From Actinomycetaceae bacterium (lineage in GTDB: Bacteria; Actinomycetota; Actinomycetes; Actinomycetales; Actinomycetaceae): 64,000 nt of DNA. Positions 46,718 to 56,358 of this stretch are shown piece by piece; positions within the stretch are counted from its first letter, which is position 1; each line of letters starts with the position of its first letter. A program made the position numbers and the translations under genes. The notes under the pieces are model-generated. The model was not told where the DNA came from. It made no database searches and saw only the letters and a list, made by a program, of their open reading frames with translations. Location: the NCBI GenBank assembly GCA_030527545.1, contig JAUNAP010000007.1, positions 52,027 through 116,026 on the forward strand, in the 5' to 3' direction.

Positions 46718-47173
46718 CTAGGAGGCGTGGGCGATAACGTCGCTCGCGTGTGTTGCCTCTCCCGGCTGCTTCGCGTAGTCGATGGTGGCGGTGGTTTCCA
46801 TGAACACTACCGGGCAGATGGGGTCGAGGCCGCGGGAGCGTATTTCACCGGGATTCCACGTGATGAGGCGTTGACCCGCCTCAACCCGATCGCCCGTGGC
46901 CGCGTGGACGGTGAAACCCTCGCCCTCGAGCTTGACCGTGTCGAGACCCAGGTGAACGAGGACATTAACCGAACCCGCCATGATGACGAACGCGTGAGGA
47001 TGGATTTTGGCGATCTTACCCGCGAGGGGGGCGAGCACATCGACGTCACCTTCTTCGGCGGGCACAATCGCGACGCCAGGGCCAACGAGCCCCTGAGCAA
47101 AGACCGGATCGGGGACGTCTTCCATCGCAGCCAGCGTTCCCGCTAGGGGCGCAAGGATGTCGATGGCGCTCAC
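46718..47173 (-). CDS. crr: PTS EIIA, glucose/GlcNAc family
   Basis: 151 aa single-domain EIIA-Glc. Seen: VFAQGLVGPGVAI, AGKIAKIHPHAFVIM with the first active-site His and LVHLGLDTVKLEGEGF with the phosphorylated His. Accepts phosphate from HPr and passes it to EIIB. Overlaps the EIIB gene by 4 bp; the two form an operon with a dre-like site upstream (47446). Confidence 0.95.
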   Translation of the reverse strand: MSAIDILAPLAGTLAAMEDVPDPVFAQGLVGPGVAIVPAEEGDVDVLAPLAGKIAKIHPHAFVIMAGSVNVLVHLGLDTVKLEGEGFTVHAATGDRVEAGQRLITWNPGEIRSRGLDPICPVVFMETTATIDYAKQPGEATHASDVIAHAS

Positions 47174-47400
47174 ATGAGATCCTCAATGTCAGCGGCGATC
47201 GTATCAGCCTCGGGGCCCACGACGACCTGGACAATACCCGGCTGGCGGACGACGCCGAAGGCGCCGGCGGCCGTCAGCTTCGCCTCGTCGACGAGATCGT
47301 CGTCGCTGATCTCGACACGCAGACGCGTGATGCACGGCTCGATGTCTTCGATATTGTCTGCCCCGCCAAGCCCGGCGAGAATCATCTCTGCTTTATCCAT
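47170..47400 (-). CDS. PTS EIIB, glucose/GlcNAc family (first copy)
   Basis: 76 aa. The phospho-cysteine lies in IEPCITRLRVEI; GVVRQPGIVQVVVGPEAD completes the EIIB fold. Stand-alone EIIB, as in Streptomyces (NagF/PtsB) where B and C are separate proteins. Transfers phosphate to the sugar bound by EIIC (48660). Translationally coupled to the EIIA gene. Confidence 0.93.
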   Translation of the reverse strand: MDKAEMILAGLGGADNIEDIEPCITRLRVEISDDDLVDEAKLTAAGAFGVVRQPGIVQVVVGPEADTIAADIEDLM

Positions 47401-47445
47401 GATGGCCTCCTAAGAAGTCGACGTTGACGCATCAGTCGATGCCGG

Positions 47446-47461
47446 CCTGGTCTAGACAAGT
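47446..47461. promoter_or_regulatory. dre-like (DasR) operator before EIIB-EIIA
   Basis: CCTGGTCTAGACAAGT, close to the Streptomyces DasR consensus ACTGGTCTAGACCACT; the core GGTCTAGAC is perfect. 46 bp before the EIIB start. Confidence 0.75.
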
Positions 47462-47499
47462 TGAGGATAGCACGGTCGGGCCGCCCGTGGCGACAGGCG

Positions 47500-47766
47500 T
47501 TAACTTCCGTTTGGCGTCGCCCCGAAGACCTCGGAGAAACTGTCGGCGAGGCGATCGGCGGCCGGGCCGACGATAACTTGGACGGCCGTGCCGACGACGC
47601 TGGCGCCAAAGCACAGCGGCTGACGCAGCCTCGAGGCGTCGACTATCGTCGGGTCGACGACCTCGAAGCGCAGGCGAGTGACACACGGCTCGACGGCGTA
47701 GACGTTTCCGATGCCGCCGAGCACGTCCACGATGTCACGTATCTTTTGGGTATCGTTGTCGCTCAT
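47500..47766 (-). CDS. PTS EIIB, glucose/GlcNAc family (second copy)
   Basis: 88 aa from the ATG at 47766, sharing one base with the regulator's stop (TGATG). Phospho-cysteine in VEPCVTRLRFEV; later QPLCFGASVVGTAVQVIVGPAAD. Divergent from the first EIIB (47170), so not a recent duplicate. Co-transcribed with the GntR regulator. The two EIIBs could serve different EIICs or be regulated separately. Confidence 0.9.
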   Translation of the reverse strand: MSDNDTQKIRDIVDVLGGIGNVYAVEPCVTRLRFEVVDPTIVDASRLRQPLCFGASVVGTAVQVIVGPAADRLADSFSEVFGATPNGS

Positions 47767-48506
47767 CACGCATGATTCCTCTGCGGTCCCCGCGTAGCGG
47801 GTGGGTGGATTGGGGCCAGCGGGTGTGCGATCGGCACCCACAGTTTGTAACGATCGGCTCGAAACCGCGACACGGCGAAGTTCACCGGCGTCTCTTCAGC
47901 GAACGTGCGCCTGGTGACAACGATCGATGCGGTGCGGACCTCGACGTCGAGCAGTGCAGCCTCCTCCTCGCTCAGGTTGACCGCCTCGATCGTATCCTCT
48001 CCCCATGTGGGCGGGTAGCCGCGCGCTTGGAGATCGCCGTAGATCGACTCTGGTGCGTGAGGGTGCAAAAAGCCAGGGGCGAGCGAAGCGGGCGTCCATG
48101 ACTCTTCAATGCACATGGGGGTGAGATCGGCAAAGCGCAGGCGTCGGATGTAGAAGGCATCCTCGCCCTCAGCCATATTAAGGCTGTGGGCGATCGCGGG
48201 ATGAGGCGGGCGGCAATCCGTGGCCAGCAGCTTCGTCGAGGGCACCATGCCGCGCATGCGCATCTCTTGGCCAAAGGAGGTCAGGCGCAGCTGGAGATCG
48301 AGCTTTTGCTGGGCGACGAACGTCCCGCGGCCTTGTCGGCGAATGAGGACCCCGTCGTTGACGAGGACATCGATAGCTTGACGAACCGTCATCCGTGAGA
48401 CGCCGAAATGCTCGCATAGTTCTCGTTCGGAGGGGATCTTTTCTCCCGGTGAGAGCTTCGTTCCTACCAGGTTTGAAAGGTAGGTGCTGATCTCGACGTA
48501 CTTCAC
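47766..48506 (-). CDS. GntR/HutC-family regulator, DasR-like
   Basis: 246 aa. N-terminal winged helix ([52 protein letters not shown] pattern, residues ~15-65) and a C-terminal UTRA effector domain ([30 protein letters not shown]). In Streptomyces, DasR represses GlcNAc PTS and chitin genes at dre sites and is released by GlcN-6-P. Two dre-like sites flank this gene (47446 and 48596), which supports the same role here. Divergent from the EIIC gene. Confidence 0.92.
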   Translation of the reverse strand: MKYVEISTYLSNLVGTKLSPGEKIPSERELCEHFGVSRMTVRQAIDVLVNDGVLIRRQGRGTFVAQQKLDLQLRLTSFGQEMRMRGMVPSTKLLATDCRPPHPAIAHSLNMAEGEDAFYIRRLRFADLTPMCIEESWTPASLAPGFLHPHAPESIYGDLQARGYPPTWGEDTIEAVNLSEEEAALLDVEVRTASIVVTRRTFAEETPVNFAVSRFRADRYKLWVPIAHPLAPIHPPATRGPQRNHA

Positions 48507-48595
48507 CTCGCTAGTTTACGGCCGATGCGTGGGCGAGGACATACGCTTCGGCTGGAGTCTTGACGAACTGTCGCAGGTGTGGTCTCATGGGGTTG

Positions 48596-48611
48596 ACTGG
48601 TCTAGACAACC
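48596..48611. promoter_or_regulatory. dre-like (DasR) operator before EIIC
   Basis: ACTGGTCTAGACAACC; the first twelve bases match the DasR consensus exactly. In the divergent region between the GntR gene and EIIC, 49 bp before the EIIC start. Confidence 0.8.
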
Positions 48612-48659
48612 GGGTCGTGGTTTTATCTCGACCGCCATCCTCAAGGAAGAGAGACACTT

Positions 48660-50075
48660 ATGTCCACACAAAAACCAAAGAAGAAGGGCAAAGCGTTCGC
48701 GCTATTCCAGCGACTCGGTCGTTCGCTCATGCTGCCTATCGCCTCGCTTCCCGCGGCGGCGCTCATCTTGAGGCTCGGCCAGCCCGACTTGTTGGGTGCC
48801 GATGGCCTCGCCAAATCGATCCCCGCTGTCCAGCCCGTCGCAGACGTCATGGCTGGGGCCGGTAACGCAATCATCGGGAATTTGCCGTTCCTGTTCGCCC
48901 TGGGCGTTGCGGTCGGTTTCGCGCGCAAGTCCGACGGGTCGACGGGCCTGGCTGCACTCACCGGCTACCTCGTATTCAAGGGTGTCCTCGAGGTACTTGC
49001 GCCCACCTTCGGTAAGGAAACCCCCGGCAAGTGCGCCGACGCTGTGAAGGCCGCAGGCCTCAATCCCGACGACTTCGCGTGTGCGGCCTCGACCTACACG
49101 ATCGATTACGGAGTGCTTGGTGGTATAGCCGTAGGCATCCTCGCGGCAGTGCTCTACCAGAAGTTCTACAGGGTCAAGCTGCCGACCTACCTTGCCTTCT
49201 TTGGTGGCCGTCGCTTCGTGCCGATCATCACGTCGGCCTGCTCAATCCTGCTGGCCGTCCTCTTCGCGATCATCTATCCGGTCTTTGACTTCCTGTTCAA
49301 CAAGATGCTCGGCGGATTCATCATGGATCACGGCGGCAATCCCCTCACCGGGTTGGTGTTCGGTACCGTCAACCGCCTCCTCATCCCCTTCGGCCTTCAT
49401 CACCTGCTCAACAACCTGCCGTGGTTCCAGCTGGGTGAGTGCACGAACGCCGCTGGCGATACGATCCACGGCGACATTAACTGCTTCCTCACTGGAGTCG
49501 ACGGAACGAACGCGTGGACCGGTTCGTTCATGACGGGCTTCTTCCCCATCATGATGTTCGCGCTTATCGGTGCGGCCTTCGCCTTCTACCGCACGGCCCG
49601 GCCGGAGCGACGGAAGGCCATTGGTGGCGTCATGGTGTCACTGGCGCTCACCTCCTTCCTTACCGGCGTCACTGAGCCGCTTGAGTTCGCCTTCGCATAC
49701 GTTGCTGCCCCGCTGTATGCGGCGCACGCGGTTCTCACCGGTACGTCGCTCGCCCTCGTCAACTTCCTCGGGATTAAGACGGGCTTTGGGTTCTCCGCCG
49801 GCCTCTTCGACTACGTGCTCAACCTGACGAAGGCTGCGGGCCTGTCCGGGGGCATCGGGAAGGTCCTCCTCATCATCCCGATCGGTCTCGTCTACGCGGT
49901 CATCTACTACTTCCTCTTCAGCTGGGCTATCAAGAAGTTCAACCTCGCGACCCCTGGTCGAGAGGCCGAGGGTGCAGCTGACCAGTCGAGCGCAGTCTTC
50001 GATGAGGCACAGAACGCTCCTCAGAAGACGAAGACAGCCAAGAAGGGTGGGGCGGCTCCGCCGACCACAGCCTGA
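48660..50075 (+). CDS. PTS EIIC, GlcNAc/glucose family
   Basis: 471 aa. ATG with SD GGAAGAG. About ten transmembrane helices; N-terminal LGRSLMLPIASLPAAALILRLG, the membrane GLHHLLNNLPWFQ motif and the substrate-binding GVTEPLEFAFAYVAAPLYAAHAV. Lacks fused A and B domains, consistent with the separate genes at 46718-47766. The loop CADAVKAAGLNPDDFACAAS is typical of NagE-like EIIC. Ends with a Lys/Ala-rich tail. Most likely imports GlcNAc as GlcNAc-6-P; glucose is the alternative. Confidence 0.93.
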   Translation: MSTQKPKKKGKAFALFQRLGRSLMLPIASLPAAALILRLGQPDLLGADGLAKSIPAVQPVADVMAGAGNAIIGNLPFLFALGVAVGFARKSDGSTGLAALTGYLVFKGVLEVLAPTFGKETPGKCADAVKAAGLNPDDFACAASTYTIDYGVLGGIAVGILAAVLYQKFYRVKLPTYLAFFGGRRFVPIITSACSILLAVLFAIIYPVFDFLFNKMLGGFIMDHGGNPLTGLVFGTVNRLLIPFGLHHLLNNLPWFQLGECTNAAGDTIHGDINCFLTGVDGTNAWTGSFMTGFFPIMMFALIGAAFAFYRTARPERRKAIGGVMVSLALTSFLTGVTEPLEFAFAYVAAPLYAAHAVLTGTSLALVNFLGIKTGFGFSAGLFDYVLNLTKAAGLSGGIGKVLLIIPIGLVYAVIYYFLFSWAIKKFNLATPGREAEGAADQSSAVFDEAQNAPQKTKTAKKGGAAPPTTA

Positions 50076-50098
50076 GGATTCGTCTGGGCACAATCGCA

Positions 50099-50134
50099 AG
50101 GGGTGGGCGGCCTGAGAGCGGGTCGCCCACCCCT
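50099..50134 (+). terminator. Hairpin terminator after EIIC
   Basis: Perfect 11-bp stem (50099-50109 with 50124-50134), 14-nt loop, 23 bp past the EIIC stop. Confidence 0.75.
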
Positions 50135-50491
50135 GTGTCTATCCTTAAACCCGTGATAGATGGGTTCCCGGTCGCTGACCTCGACGACGAAACGTGGCGC
50201 GAGGCCGTGGGCGACACAGGTGTCGTCGTCATCGAGTTTTGGGCGCCGTGGTGTTCCTCGTGTCTTGCTCAACGGCCAATCATCGACCAGATGGCTGCTG
50301 CCTTGGCGGGGCACGTGAGGTTTTTCCGGGCCGACGCGGGCGCGACGAGGATCGACAGATACTGGGGAGTGCGCACGTTACCGACCGTCCTTGTCCTCCG
50401 TGACGGCACCGAGGTCGCTCGAGTGAGTGGCGATGCTACACGTCCCCGCTTGCTTGAGGCTTTCGCCCGTGCTTTGGCACCCGAGCGGTGA
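50135..50491 (+). CDS. Thioredoxin-fold protein, CSSC active site
   Basis: 118 aa from GTG 50135; GTG 50153 (112 aa) is an equally good start, since the first lies directly after the terminator stem and neither has a clear SD. Seen: VVVIEFWAPWCSSCLAQRPIIDQM and YWGVRTLPTVLVLRDGTEV with the cis-proline. Third thioredoxin-like protein of the window, with yet another active-site dipeptide. No signal peptide. May be leaderless. Confidence 0.8.
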   Translation: MSILKPVIDGFPVADLDDETWREAVGDTGVVVIEFWAPWCSSCLAQRPIIDQMAAALAGHVRFFRADAGATRIDRYWGVRTLPTVLVLRDGTEVARVSGDATRPRLLEAFARALAPER

Positions 50492-50537
50492 GACGAGTGA
50501 CTGGTGGCTCGCCCCATCCTAGGCGCGCTCTCGTCGG

Positions 50538-52862
50538 CTAGCGGCCTTTCATGCGTGCATTAGCGGCCGCCATGAGCACATCTTGGATGTCGTCGAGCGG
50601 CTCGCCGTTCTTGGCGATCTGATGGCGTTTCCACGTTCCGGAGCGGCGTAGATGCCACGACGCTGTCGAGGGCGAGGCTTCGCGTTTGACGAGGTTGTAG
50701 AGCTCGTCAATCATGTTGGGTTCGACGAGGCGCACGAGAGCCTCGACGCGACGGTCAAGGTTGCGGTGCATGAGATCGGCCGAGCCGATCCACACCTCGT
50801 GGTCCCCGCCGTTGGCGAAGGCGTAAATCCGTGAGTGTTCGAGGAAACGTCCGAGGATTGAGCGGACCCTGATCGTCTCCGACAGTCCCTTGAAACCGGG
50901 CCTGATCGTGCAGATCCCGCGGCACACGATGTCAATGGGCACCCCCGCTTGGCTGGCTCGGTAGAGGGCGTCGGTTACTTTCTCGTCGACGAGGGAATTG
51001 ACCTTGATGCCGATGTAGGCGTCCTTGCCGGCCCGCTTGTTGGCGGCCTCGCGTTCGATCCGCTCGATGAGCCCAGGGCGTATGGTCCGTGGGGCGACGA
51101 GGAGACGATGGAATGAGGTGCGCGGAGCGTAACCGGAGAGCTGGTTGAACAATCGCGTGAGGTCTTGTGCGACATCGCGGTCGCACGTGAGCAGCCCGAG
51201 ATCCTCGTAACCGCGGGCGGTCTTCGGGTGATAGTTGCCTGTACCCACGTGACAGTAGCGGCGCATCCCGTCGTCGTCCTCGCGCACGGCCATCGATAGT
51301 TTGCAGTGGGTTTTCAAGCCGACCATCCCGTAGACGACGTGGACTCCGGCGCGTTCGAGCTTGCGTGCCCACGAAATGTTGGCATCTTCGTCGAAGCGGG
51401 CCTTGATTTCGACGATGGCGAGTACCTGTTTGCCGGCGCGTGCGGCCTCAATGAGGGCAGACACGATAGGGGAGTCGGAGGAAGTGCGGTAGAGGGTCTG
51501 TTTGATCGAGCGGACTTTGGGGTCGCGTGCGGCGGCAGTGACGAAGTGTTGAACCGAGGTCGAGAACGAATCGTAGGGGTGATGGAGGAGGATGTCGTGA
51601 GCGCGTATCGCCGCGAAGATATCGGTGGGCGTGGCCGATTCGACTTCGCTGAGGCCGGCTGCGGTGGCGGGCACGAATCCGGGGTAGGACAGCTTGCGGA
51701 GGTCGAGGTCGTGGAGTTCGTTGAGGCAGCGCGCGTCGAGGGGTTCGGGGAGGACGAAGACGTCCTCGGAGCCGACCTCGAGCTTGGCCATGAGAAACGC
51801 TTTGACGTGGTCGGAAGTTCCCTCGGCGATCTCGAGGCGCACGGCTGGGCCGAAGCGGCGGCGCGAAAGTTCGATTTCCATCGCCGTCAGGAGGTTTTCG
51901 GCGTCGTCTTCTTCGACCTCGACGTCTTCGTTGCGGGTGACGCGGAACGTGTACTGTTCGATGACTTCCATCCCGGGAAACAGGTGATCCAGGTGGGCGC
52001 CGATGATGTCTTCGACGGGCACGAACGTCGCACCGTCGAAGACGTCGATGGCGTCTTCTGGCCTTATCTGGCGGGTGACGGTTTCTACGCACACGAGGCG
52101 AGGTAGTGACTCGGGTACTTTGACGCGAGCGAAGTGTTGCTTGCCGGTAAGCGGGTTGCGTAAGACGACGGCTTTGTTGAGGGAAAGCCCGGAAATATAG
52201 GGGAACGGGTGGGAGGGGTCGACGGCAAGGGGGGTGAGGATGGGGAAAATGTGTTTGCGGAAATAGGCGTGCAGTTTGTCGCGCGTATCGTTTTCGAGGT
52301 CGCTCCACCTGCGGATGTGCATGCCCGCCTGTGCGAGTAGAGGGGTGAGGTCGTCGCGAATGTAGCGCGCGTGGCGGTCGCAGAGCGTGTGGGCACGTTC
52401 GTTGATGCCGTCGAGGATTTGCCGGGGAGTCAGTCCGGAGGAGGAGGTCCGGGCGATGCCCGCGGCGATGCGGCGTTTGAGGCCGGCGACGCGCACCATG
52501 TAGAACTCGTCGAGGTTGGAGGTGAAGATCGTTGCGAACCATGCACGTTCGAGGAGGGGAAGGGTCGGGTCTTCGGCCTGCTCGAGGACGCGCTCGTTGA
52601 ACTGCATCCACGACAGTTCCCGGTCTGCGTAGCGGCCCTCAGGGAGGGGATGGTCGGGCCCAAGCGGCCCGCTGTTGCGTAGGTCAGGCAGGTTCGGGAT
52701 GGTTTTGAGGAGGGGCTCGTCGTCGCCGGATTCGTCGTCGTAGTCGGCGTCGTCGTATTCGGGGCCGCGGAAGGCCTGGGGAGGCTGCTTGGGCAACAGT
52801 TCCTCTGCGGTTGCGGTCTCGAAGGTGGGCTCGTCGGTGGACGGTTGGGTGTCGGCGGTCAT
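50538..52862 (-). CDS. ppk: Polyphosphate kinase 1
   Basis: 774 aa, with about 80 extra acidic N-terminal residues before the PPK N domain ([50 protein letters not shown]). Catalytic PLD-like halves: [14 protein letters not shown] with the phospho-His, [22 protein letters not shown], and [20 protein letters not shown]. Builds polyphosphate from ATP. The final residues are an actinobacterial C-terminal extension ([16 protein letters not shown]). Confidence 0.97.
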   Translation of the reverse strand: MTADTQPSTDEPTFETATAEELLPKQPPQAFRGPEYDDADYDDESGDDEPLLKTIPNLPDLRNSGPLGPDHPLPEGRYADRELSWMQFNERVLEQAEDPTLPLLERAWFATIFTSNLDEFYMVRVAGLKRRIAAGIARTSSSGLTPRQILDGINERAHTLCDRHARYIRDDLTPLLAQAGMHIRRWSDLENDTRDKLHAYFRKHIFPILTPLAVDPSHPFPYISGLSLNKAVVLRNPLTGKQHFARVKVPESLPRLVCVETVTRQIRPEDAIDVFDGATFVPVEDIIGAHLDHLFPGMEVIEQYTFRVTRNEDVEVEEDDAENLLTAMEIELSRRRFGPAVRLEIAEGTSDHVKAFLMAKLEVGSEDVFVLPEPLDARCLNELHDLDLRKLSYPGFVPATAAGLSEVESATPTDIFAAIRAHDILLHHPYDSFSTSVQHFVTAAARDPKVRSIKQTLYRTSSDSPIVSALIEAARAGKQVLAIVEIKARFDEDANISWARKLERAGVHVVYGMVGLKTHCKLSMAVREDDDGMRRYCHVGTGNYHPKTARGYEDLGLLTCDRDVAQDLTRLFNQLSGYAPRTSFHRLLVAPRTIRPGLIERIEREAANKRAGKDAYIGIKVNSLVDEKVTDALYRASQAGVPIDIVCRGICTIRPGFKGLSETIRVRSILGRFLEHSRIYAFANGGDHEVWIGSADLMHRNLDRRVEALVRLVEPNMIDELYNLVKREASPSTASWHLRRSGTWKRHQIAKNGEPLDDIQDVLMAAANARMKGR

Positions 52863-52889
52863 CGTTGTCCTCTCGGGGCGGCGTGCTTT

Positions 52890-53504
52890 CTAATCTAGCC
52901 GTCCGGCGCGGGCGAGCGCACCGGCTTGGAGTAGCTCGTCACTGGTGCGTGTGAGCGCTGAGGCCCGGCGGGTGACGTGGGCGGCGAGGTCGTCGGCGTC
53001 GTCGGTAATCCACGTGTCGCCGTAGGAGGCGCCCGTGGCGAGGATACGCAGGAGGGCGCCCATGCGACCGAGGAGCTGCCAGAGTTGTTCGCTGGGCAGG
53101 CGCCCTGCAAGGAACGCCCGATTTGCTGCGAGGGTCTCGTCGAGTCCGATGGCTTCGGGGGTGGGCACGCCGGGGACGCCGGGGGCAGCTAACCCTTCGT
53201 TGTAGCGCTGGCGGACCTGTTCGAGGTCACGTTGACCCCACTGGTCGATGAGGTAGAGGCGCCACGCGATCCCGGGGAGCGTCGTCGCGGGGGAGTGGGC
53301 CCACAGTTCACAAACCGTGTCGACGCCGCCGTCGTGGATGACGTCAATGAGGCGTGCCAGCTTGGTGTCATCGGCATGGCCAAGGAGGAGCCGCGCGCTT
53401 GCGTGGGCAACTTCGGAGTCGAGTGGAATGTCGCCGGGGGCTTCGATGCTTTCGGCGTCGACTTGATCGAGGGCGGCGGGGCGACGGAAAGGTGCGGCTG
53501 GCAT
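52890..53504 (-). CDS. Hypothetical protein, conserved next to ppk
   Basis: 204 aa, SD AAGGAGG before the ATG at 53504. Helical, soluble, no signal peptide or membrane segment. Features: HADDTKLARLIDVIHDGG, LPGIAWRLYLIDQWGQRDLEQV and a Pro-rich middle (AAPGVPGVPTPEAIG). Resembles uncharacterised actinobacterial proteins of similar size; no function can be assigned. Starts 27 bp upstream of ppk and is probably co-transcribed with it. Confidence 0.7.
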   Translation of the reverse strand: MPAAPFRRPAALDQVDAESIEAPGDIPLDSEVAHASARLLLGHADDTKLARLIDVIHDGGVDTVCELWAHSPATTLPGIAWRLYLIDQWGQRDLEQVRQRYNEGLAAPGVPGVPTPEAIGLDETLAANRAFLAGRLPSEQLWQLLGRMGALLRILATGASYGDTWITDDADDLAAHVTRRASALTRTSDELLQAGALARAGRLD

Positions 53505-53576
53505 GGTGTCCTCCTTTGCTTGGCGCTTCTATTGTCTCGCGTCTCGCGCATGGGCGCGAGAGCGTACCCTGGCGTC

Positions 53577-54065
53577 ATGGCTTCTCGTCGTCATCCGCAA
53601 ACCCGCGCGTGTCTTGTTTTGGATTCGGCGCGGGTCGCTTACGTCCCTTATGTTTACGATCATTCTCCTCGCGCGGGTTCGTTTGGCAGGGAAGCTGCCG
53701 CGCGTATCGGCGGCGAGGCGGGGCGTATCGCGAAGACGCTCATTGTGCGGTGCGGGGAGGAGTTTGTCTGTGCTGTCGTCCCCGTCACCGGCGAGCTTTC
53801 GCTCAAGGAGTTGGCGGCGAGTGTGGGAGCGAAGAACGCCGTTATGGCTGATCCGCATGATGCTCAGCGGCTCACGGGCTATGTGGTTGGGGGGATTTCG
53901 CCTGTGGGTCAGGCGAGGCAGCTGCGGACGGTTATCGACGAGACGCTGCTCGATCACGACGAGGTTGTCGTTTCGGGTGGTAGGCGGGGGTTTTCTGTCG
54001 GTCTTTCGCCGATTGACTTAGTGAGGCTGACGTCGGCGGTGGTCGCGCCTATTGGGAGTCGGTGA
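53577..54065 (+). CDS. ybaK: YbaK/EbsC-type Cys-tRNA(Pro) deacylase
   Basis: 162 aa from the ATG at 53577, near the divergent hypothetical gene. YbaK pattern: AARIGGEAGRIAKTLIVRCG with the catalytic Lys, CAVVPVTGELSLKELAAS, KNAVMADPHDAQRLTGYVVGGISPVG, and the final RGFSVGLSPIDLVRLTSAVV. Clears Cys wrongly loaded on tRNA-Pro. Confidence 0.95.
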   Translation: MASRRHPQTRACLVLDSARVAYVPYVYDHSPRAGSFGREAAARIGGEAGRIAKTLIVRCGEEFVCAVVPVTGELSLKELAASVGAKNAVMADPHDAQRLTGYVVGGISPVGQARQLRTVIDETLLDHDEVVVSGGRRGFSVGLSPIDLVRLTSAVVAPIGSR

Positions 54066-54127
54066 GTCCCACCGCGCGCTGGTGGGGCTGGCGGACGTGT
54101 AGGCGTGGGGTCGTCCTGCACGCGGCG

Positions 54128-54170
54128 GTGGGGCGCGCCGGCTGGCCCGGAGGGGGCCGGCGCGCCCCAC
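54128..54170. terminator. Strong hairpin between ybaK and nitroreductase
   Basis: Perfect 15-bp stem (54128-54142 with 54156-54170), 13-nt loop, between two convergent genes. Confidence 0.85.
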
Positions 54171-54189
54171 GTGGTCACGTTAGGGCGTG

Positions 54190-54765
54190 CTAGGCGCCGC
54201 GGGTGAGGACGCGCTTGTTCATGTCGAGCTTGTCGATGGGGCCGGGCTCGGAACCGATACCGCCGATGACCATCTGCGACACGAGGGTCCATTCGGCGGG
54301 GATGTCGAAGGCCTCGTGGACGGCGTTGTCGATGACAGGGTTGTAGTGCTGGATAGACGCGCCGATGCCCGCTTCGGCGAGGGCGGTCCACACGGCGTAC
54401 TGGGCCATGCCGATGGACTCGCGGGCCCAACCGGGGAAGTTGTGGGCGTAGTCGGGCACCTGCTCTTGCATACCCTTGATCGTTTCCTCGTCGGTGAAGA
54501 AGAGGATGGAGGCCGCGCCGGCCGAGAACATGGCGATCTTGTCGGCCGGAATTTTACCTTCGAAGACCTCGTCGACGGTGGCCCACAGTTTGCGGTGCTC
54601 GTCTCCATAGAGGATGACGGCCCGCTGGGACTGCATATTGAAGGCATCCGGGACCTCGCGGAGGACGTCACGGACGAGAGTGGTGATCTCCTCGCCACCC
54701 AGCGGCGTGTTGTCGTTGAGGTCGTAGCGGGTGCGACGCTTTTTGAGCTGGTCGAGTAGAGCCAT
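54190..54765 (-). CDS. Nitroreductase family protein
   Basis: 191 aa from the ATG at 54765 (SD GGAGG). FMN-binding fold: KKRRTRYDLNDNTPL at the N-terminus, DAFNMQSQRAVIL, WARESIGMAQYAVWTALAEAGIGASIQHYNP. Resembles the YdgI/HBN-type nitroreductases that use NAD(P)H. Physiological substrate unknown. Monocistronic. Confidence 0.9.
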   Translation of the reverse strand: MALLDQLKKRRTRYDLNDNTPLGGEEITTLVRDVLREVPDAFNMQSQRAVILYGDEHRKLWATVDEVFEGKIPADKIAMFSAGAASILFFTDEETIKGMQEQVPDYAHNFPGWARESIGMAQYAVWTALAEAGIGASIQHYNPVIDNAVHEAFDIPAEWTLVSQMVIGGIGSEPGPIDKLDMNKRVLTRGA

Positions 54766-55269
54766 TGGGGCCTCCTTGGGTGGTCGTATGTGCGCTCCCA
54801 TCCTAGGAAGGGTCGGGTGAGGGCGCGCGGCGAAGTCAGGGACAGCAATGGCGTACTGGCGGATATTTCACGTGATTCCTCCGGGGTGCCTGCGGCCTCC
54901 CCGCGAGGGCGCAGAGAGACCGCCGTCGTAGACAGAGGCCACTGTCTGCGACTGCCGCAACGCCACATTGCTAAACGCCGCGGCAGGTCTCCTCAAATGA
55001 GGAGGTCACCACCATATCACGCCTATATATGCAGGTCAGCGCAGTTTTCGGGTGAATCGTGTCCACTTTGTGGCTATCGTGTGAGAGGTGATGTGCGCCA
55101 TGCGCTCCCTGGTGGCATGGCCCTCGTGAGTGAGTAGGGCGGCGCGCGGACCTGCATGCAGCGGCCGTATGAGTAGTCGGAGCGGGGCCGCGATTCTCTG
55201 GTCTCGCAAGGGGTGGTCTGTGTTACGCTCTTCCTGTCGATATCCCTGTCTCAGGAAAGAAGATCAACA
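54766..55269. other. Intergenic region, no gene supported
   Basis: About 500 bp without a convincing gene. Open frames here lack a usable RBS and plausible protein composition. The last 60 bp resemble the leader of the cassette at 57441 (shared TGTGTTAC and AGAAGATCAAC segments) and hold the presumed promoter of the decayed cassette. Confidence 0.6.
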
Positions 55270-55407
55270 ATGAAGTCGATCGGCAAAGCAGTCGTAGCTG
55301 GCGTCATCGTTGTCAGAGAAAAGGCGACTCCGGGTTTCGGAACTGGTCAAAGAATAATTGGTTCCGCTGCAAGTCGCATTGGGATGTCTCCCGCTAGAGG
55401 GGTTAAC
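55270..55407 (+). pseudogene. I36-like secreted protein gene, internally deleted (cassette copy 3)
   Basis: Starts with SD GGAAAGAAG and MKSIGKAVVAGVIV, nearly identical to the signal peptide of the intact gene at 57441. After 45 bp it jumps to the last ~70 bp of that gene, losing about 270 bp. The join is out of frame and runs on into the lipoprotein reading frame, so the product would be a signal-peptide fragment fused to the lipoprotein. The secreted effector is therefore dead here. Confidence 0.85.
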
Positions 55408-56358
55408 GTGGTGTCTTGCAGAATTTTGAGACGTCCGCTGTCGTTGTGTCTTGCGGGTGTGCTGGCTTGTGGGCTGAGCGCGTGCGGGAATAGCGGCAGC
55501 GACACCCCCTCGGCTAAACCAAGCAAGTCGAAGACACCCAAGATTGCTGTCGATACCTCGTGGGAGCCACCACGCTCGGCCGCGAACCCCCACATCTACG
55601 TGTCAGAACTCGACCAGATCCAATACCCACCCCAAGCAGAAACCGACATCATAAGAAGTGCCGTCAAAGCCCGAGTCATCCAATGCATGTCCGAAAAAGG
55701 ATACAACGTCCCCCCTTCATATTCGAATGAAGGGTTGTCAGACGAAATGGATGAAGCCGCAATCGAAGGAGTCTACTCCTATTCCTCACCAGAAAACGCG
55801 GCACTCTACGGGGCTTCAACACCTGCTTTCACACTGTCAATCAAAAAAACGCAAGCAGAACAATCTCTGCCCGACGACTATCTAGAGACCCTTTACGGAA
55901 AAGACGAAAAAGACACCGGCTGCGTAGGTAAAGGTTTCGAGATCTTTAGTAAGGTATCTGAGAAGAAGCAGAAACTGGCGCAGTCGGTTGCTGATATGCA
56001 GCTTAAAGTCAGTGATCAGGCTGAGCCACTACGCCTCAAGCTGGAAAAGAAATGGGCTGCCTGCATGGCAGACGCAGGGCTTTCCCAATACACCACCATA
56101 GAGAAAGTGGCGATGGAAAATGGTGGGGAAGAACCCTGGCCGCAAGGCGCTCCTAGTGCTGAGCAGGTCAAGGTGGCTAAAACCTCGGGTGAGTGCATGA
56201 TCTCTACAGGCTATTTGGAAGAGTATTCAAAACATCAAGCCCAGATCGGTCACGCGTATGCGCAGAAGAATCCTGGGGTTATCACTGAGTGGAAGAAGGT
56301 CCACCAAGCCGAGATCGAAGCTGCCACGGCCTCTCTCAACGGCAAAGAGGTGAGATGA
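55408..56358 (+). CDS. Cassette lipoprotein with four conserved cysteines (copy 3, orphan)
   Basis: 316 aa from the tandem GTGs at 55408/55411; upstream in-frame codons back to 55270 belong to the deleted secreted-protein gene and would bury the lipobox. Type II signal with lipobox LSAC. Mature cysteines in VIQCMSEKGY, GCVGKGFEIF, WAACMADAGLSQY and GECMISTGYLEEY are shared with the copy at 57805. The last ~200 bp are almost identical to that copy. The original TAG is mutated to GAG, adding VR before TGA at 56356. Intact although its effector and adaptor genes are dead, which would fit retention as immunity. Codon use is more A-rich than the neighbours. Confidence 0.8.
   Translation: MVSCRILRRPLSLCLAGVLACGLSACGNSGSDTPSAKPSKSKTPKIAVDTSWEPPRSAANPHIYVSELDQIQYPPQAETDIIRSAVKARVIQCMSEKGYNVPPSYSNEGLSDEMDEAAIEGVYSYSSPENAALYGASTPAFTLSIKKTQAEQSLPDDYLETLYGKDEKDTGCVGKGFEIFSKVSEKKQKLAQSVADMQLKVSDQAEPLRLKLEKKWAACMADAGLSQYTTIEKVAMENGGEEPWPQGAPSAEQVKVAKTSGECMISTGYLEEYSKHQAQIGHAYAQKNPGVITEWKKVHQAEIEAATASLNGKEVR

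Noticed and set aside
55213..55407. N-terminal extension of the orphan lipoprotein back to 55213 or 55270
   Set aside because: The extension is the frame-shifted remains of the deleted secreted-protein gene and would put the lipobox near residue 70.
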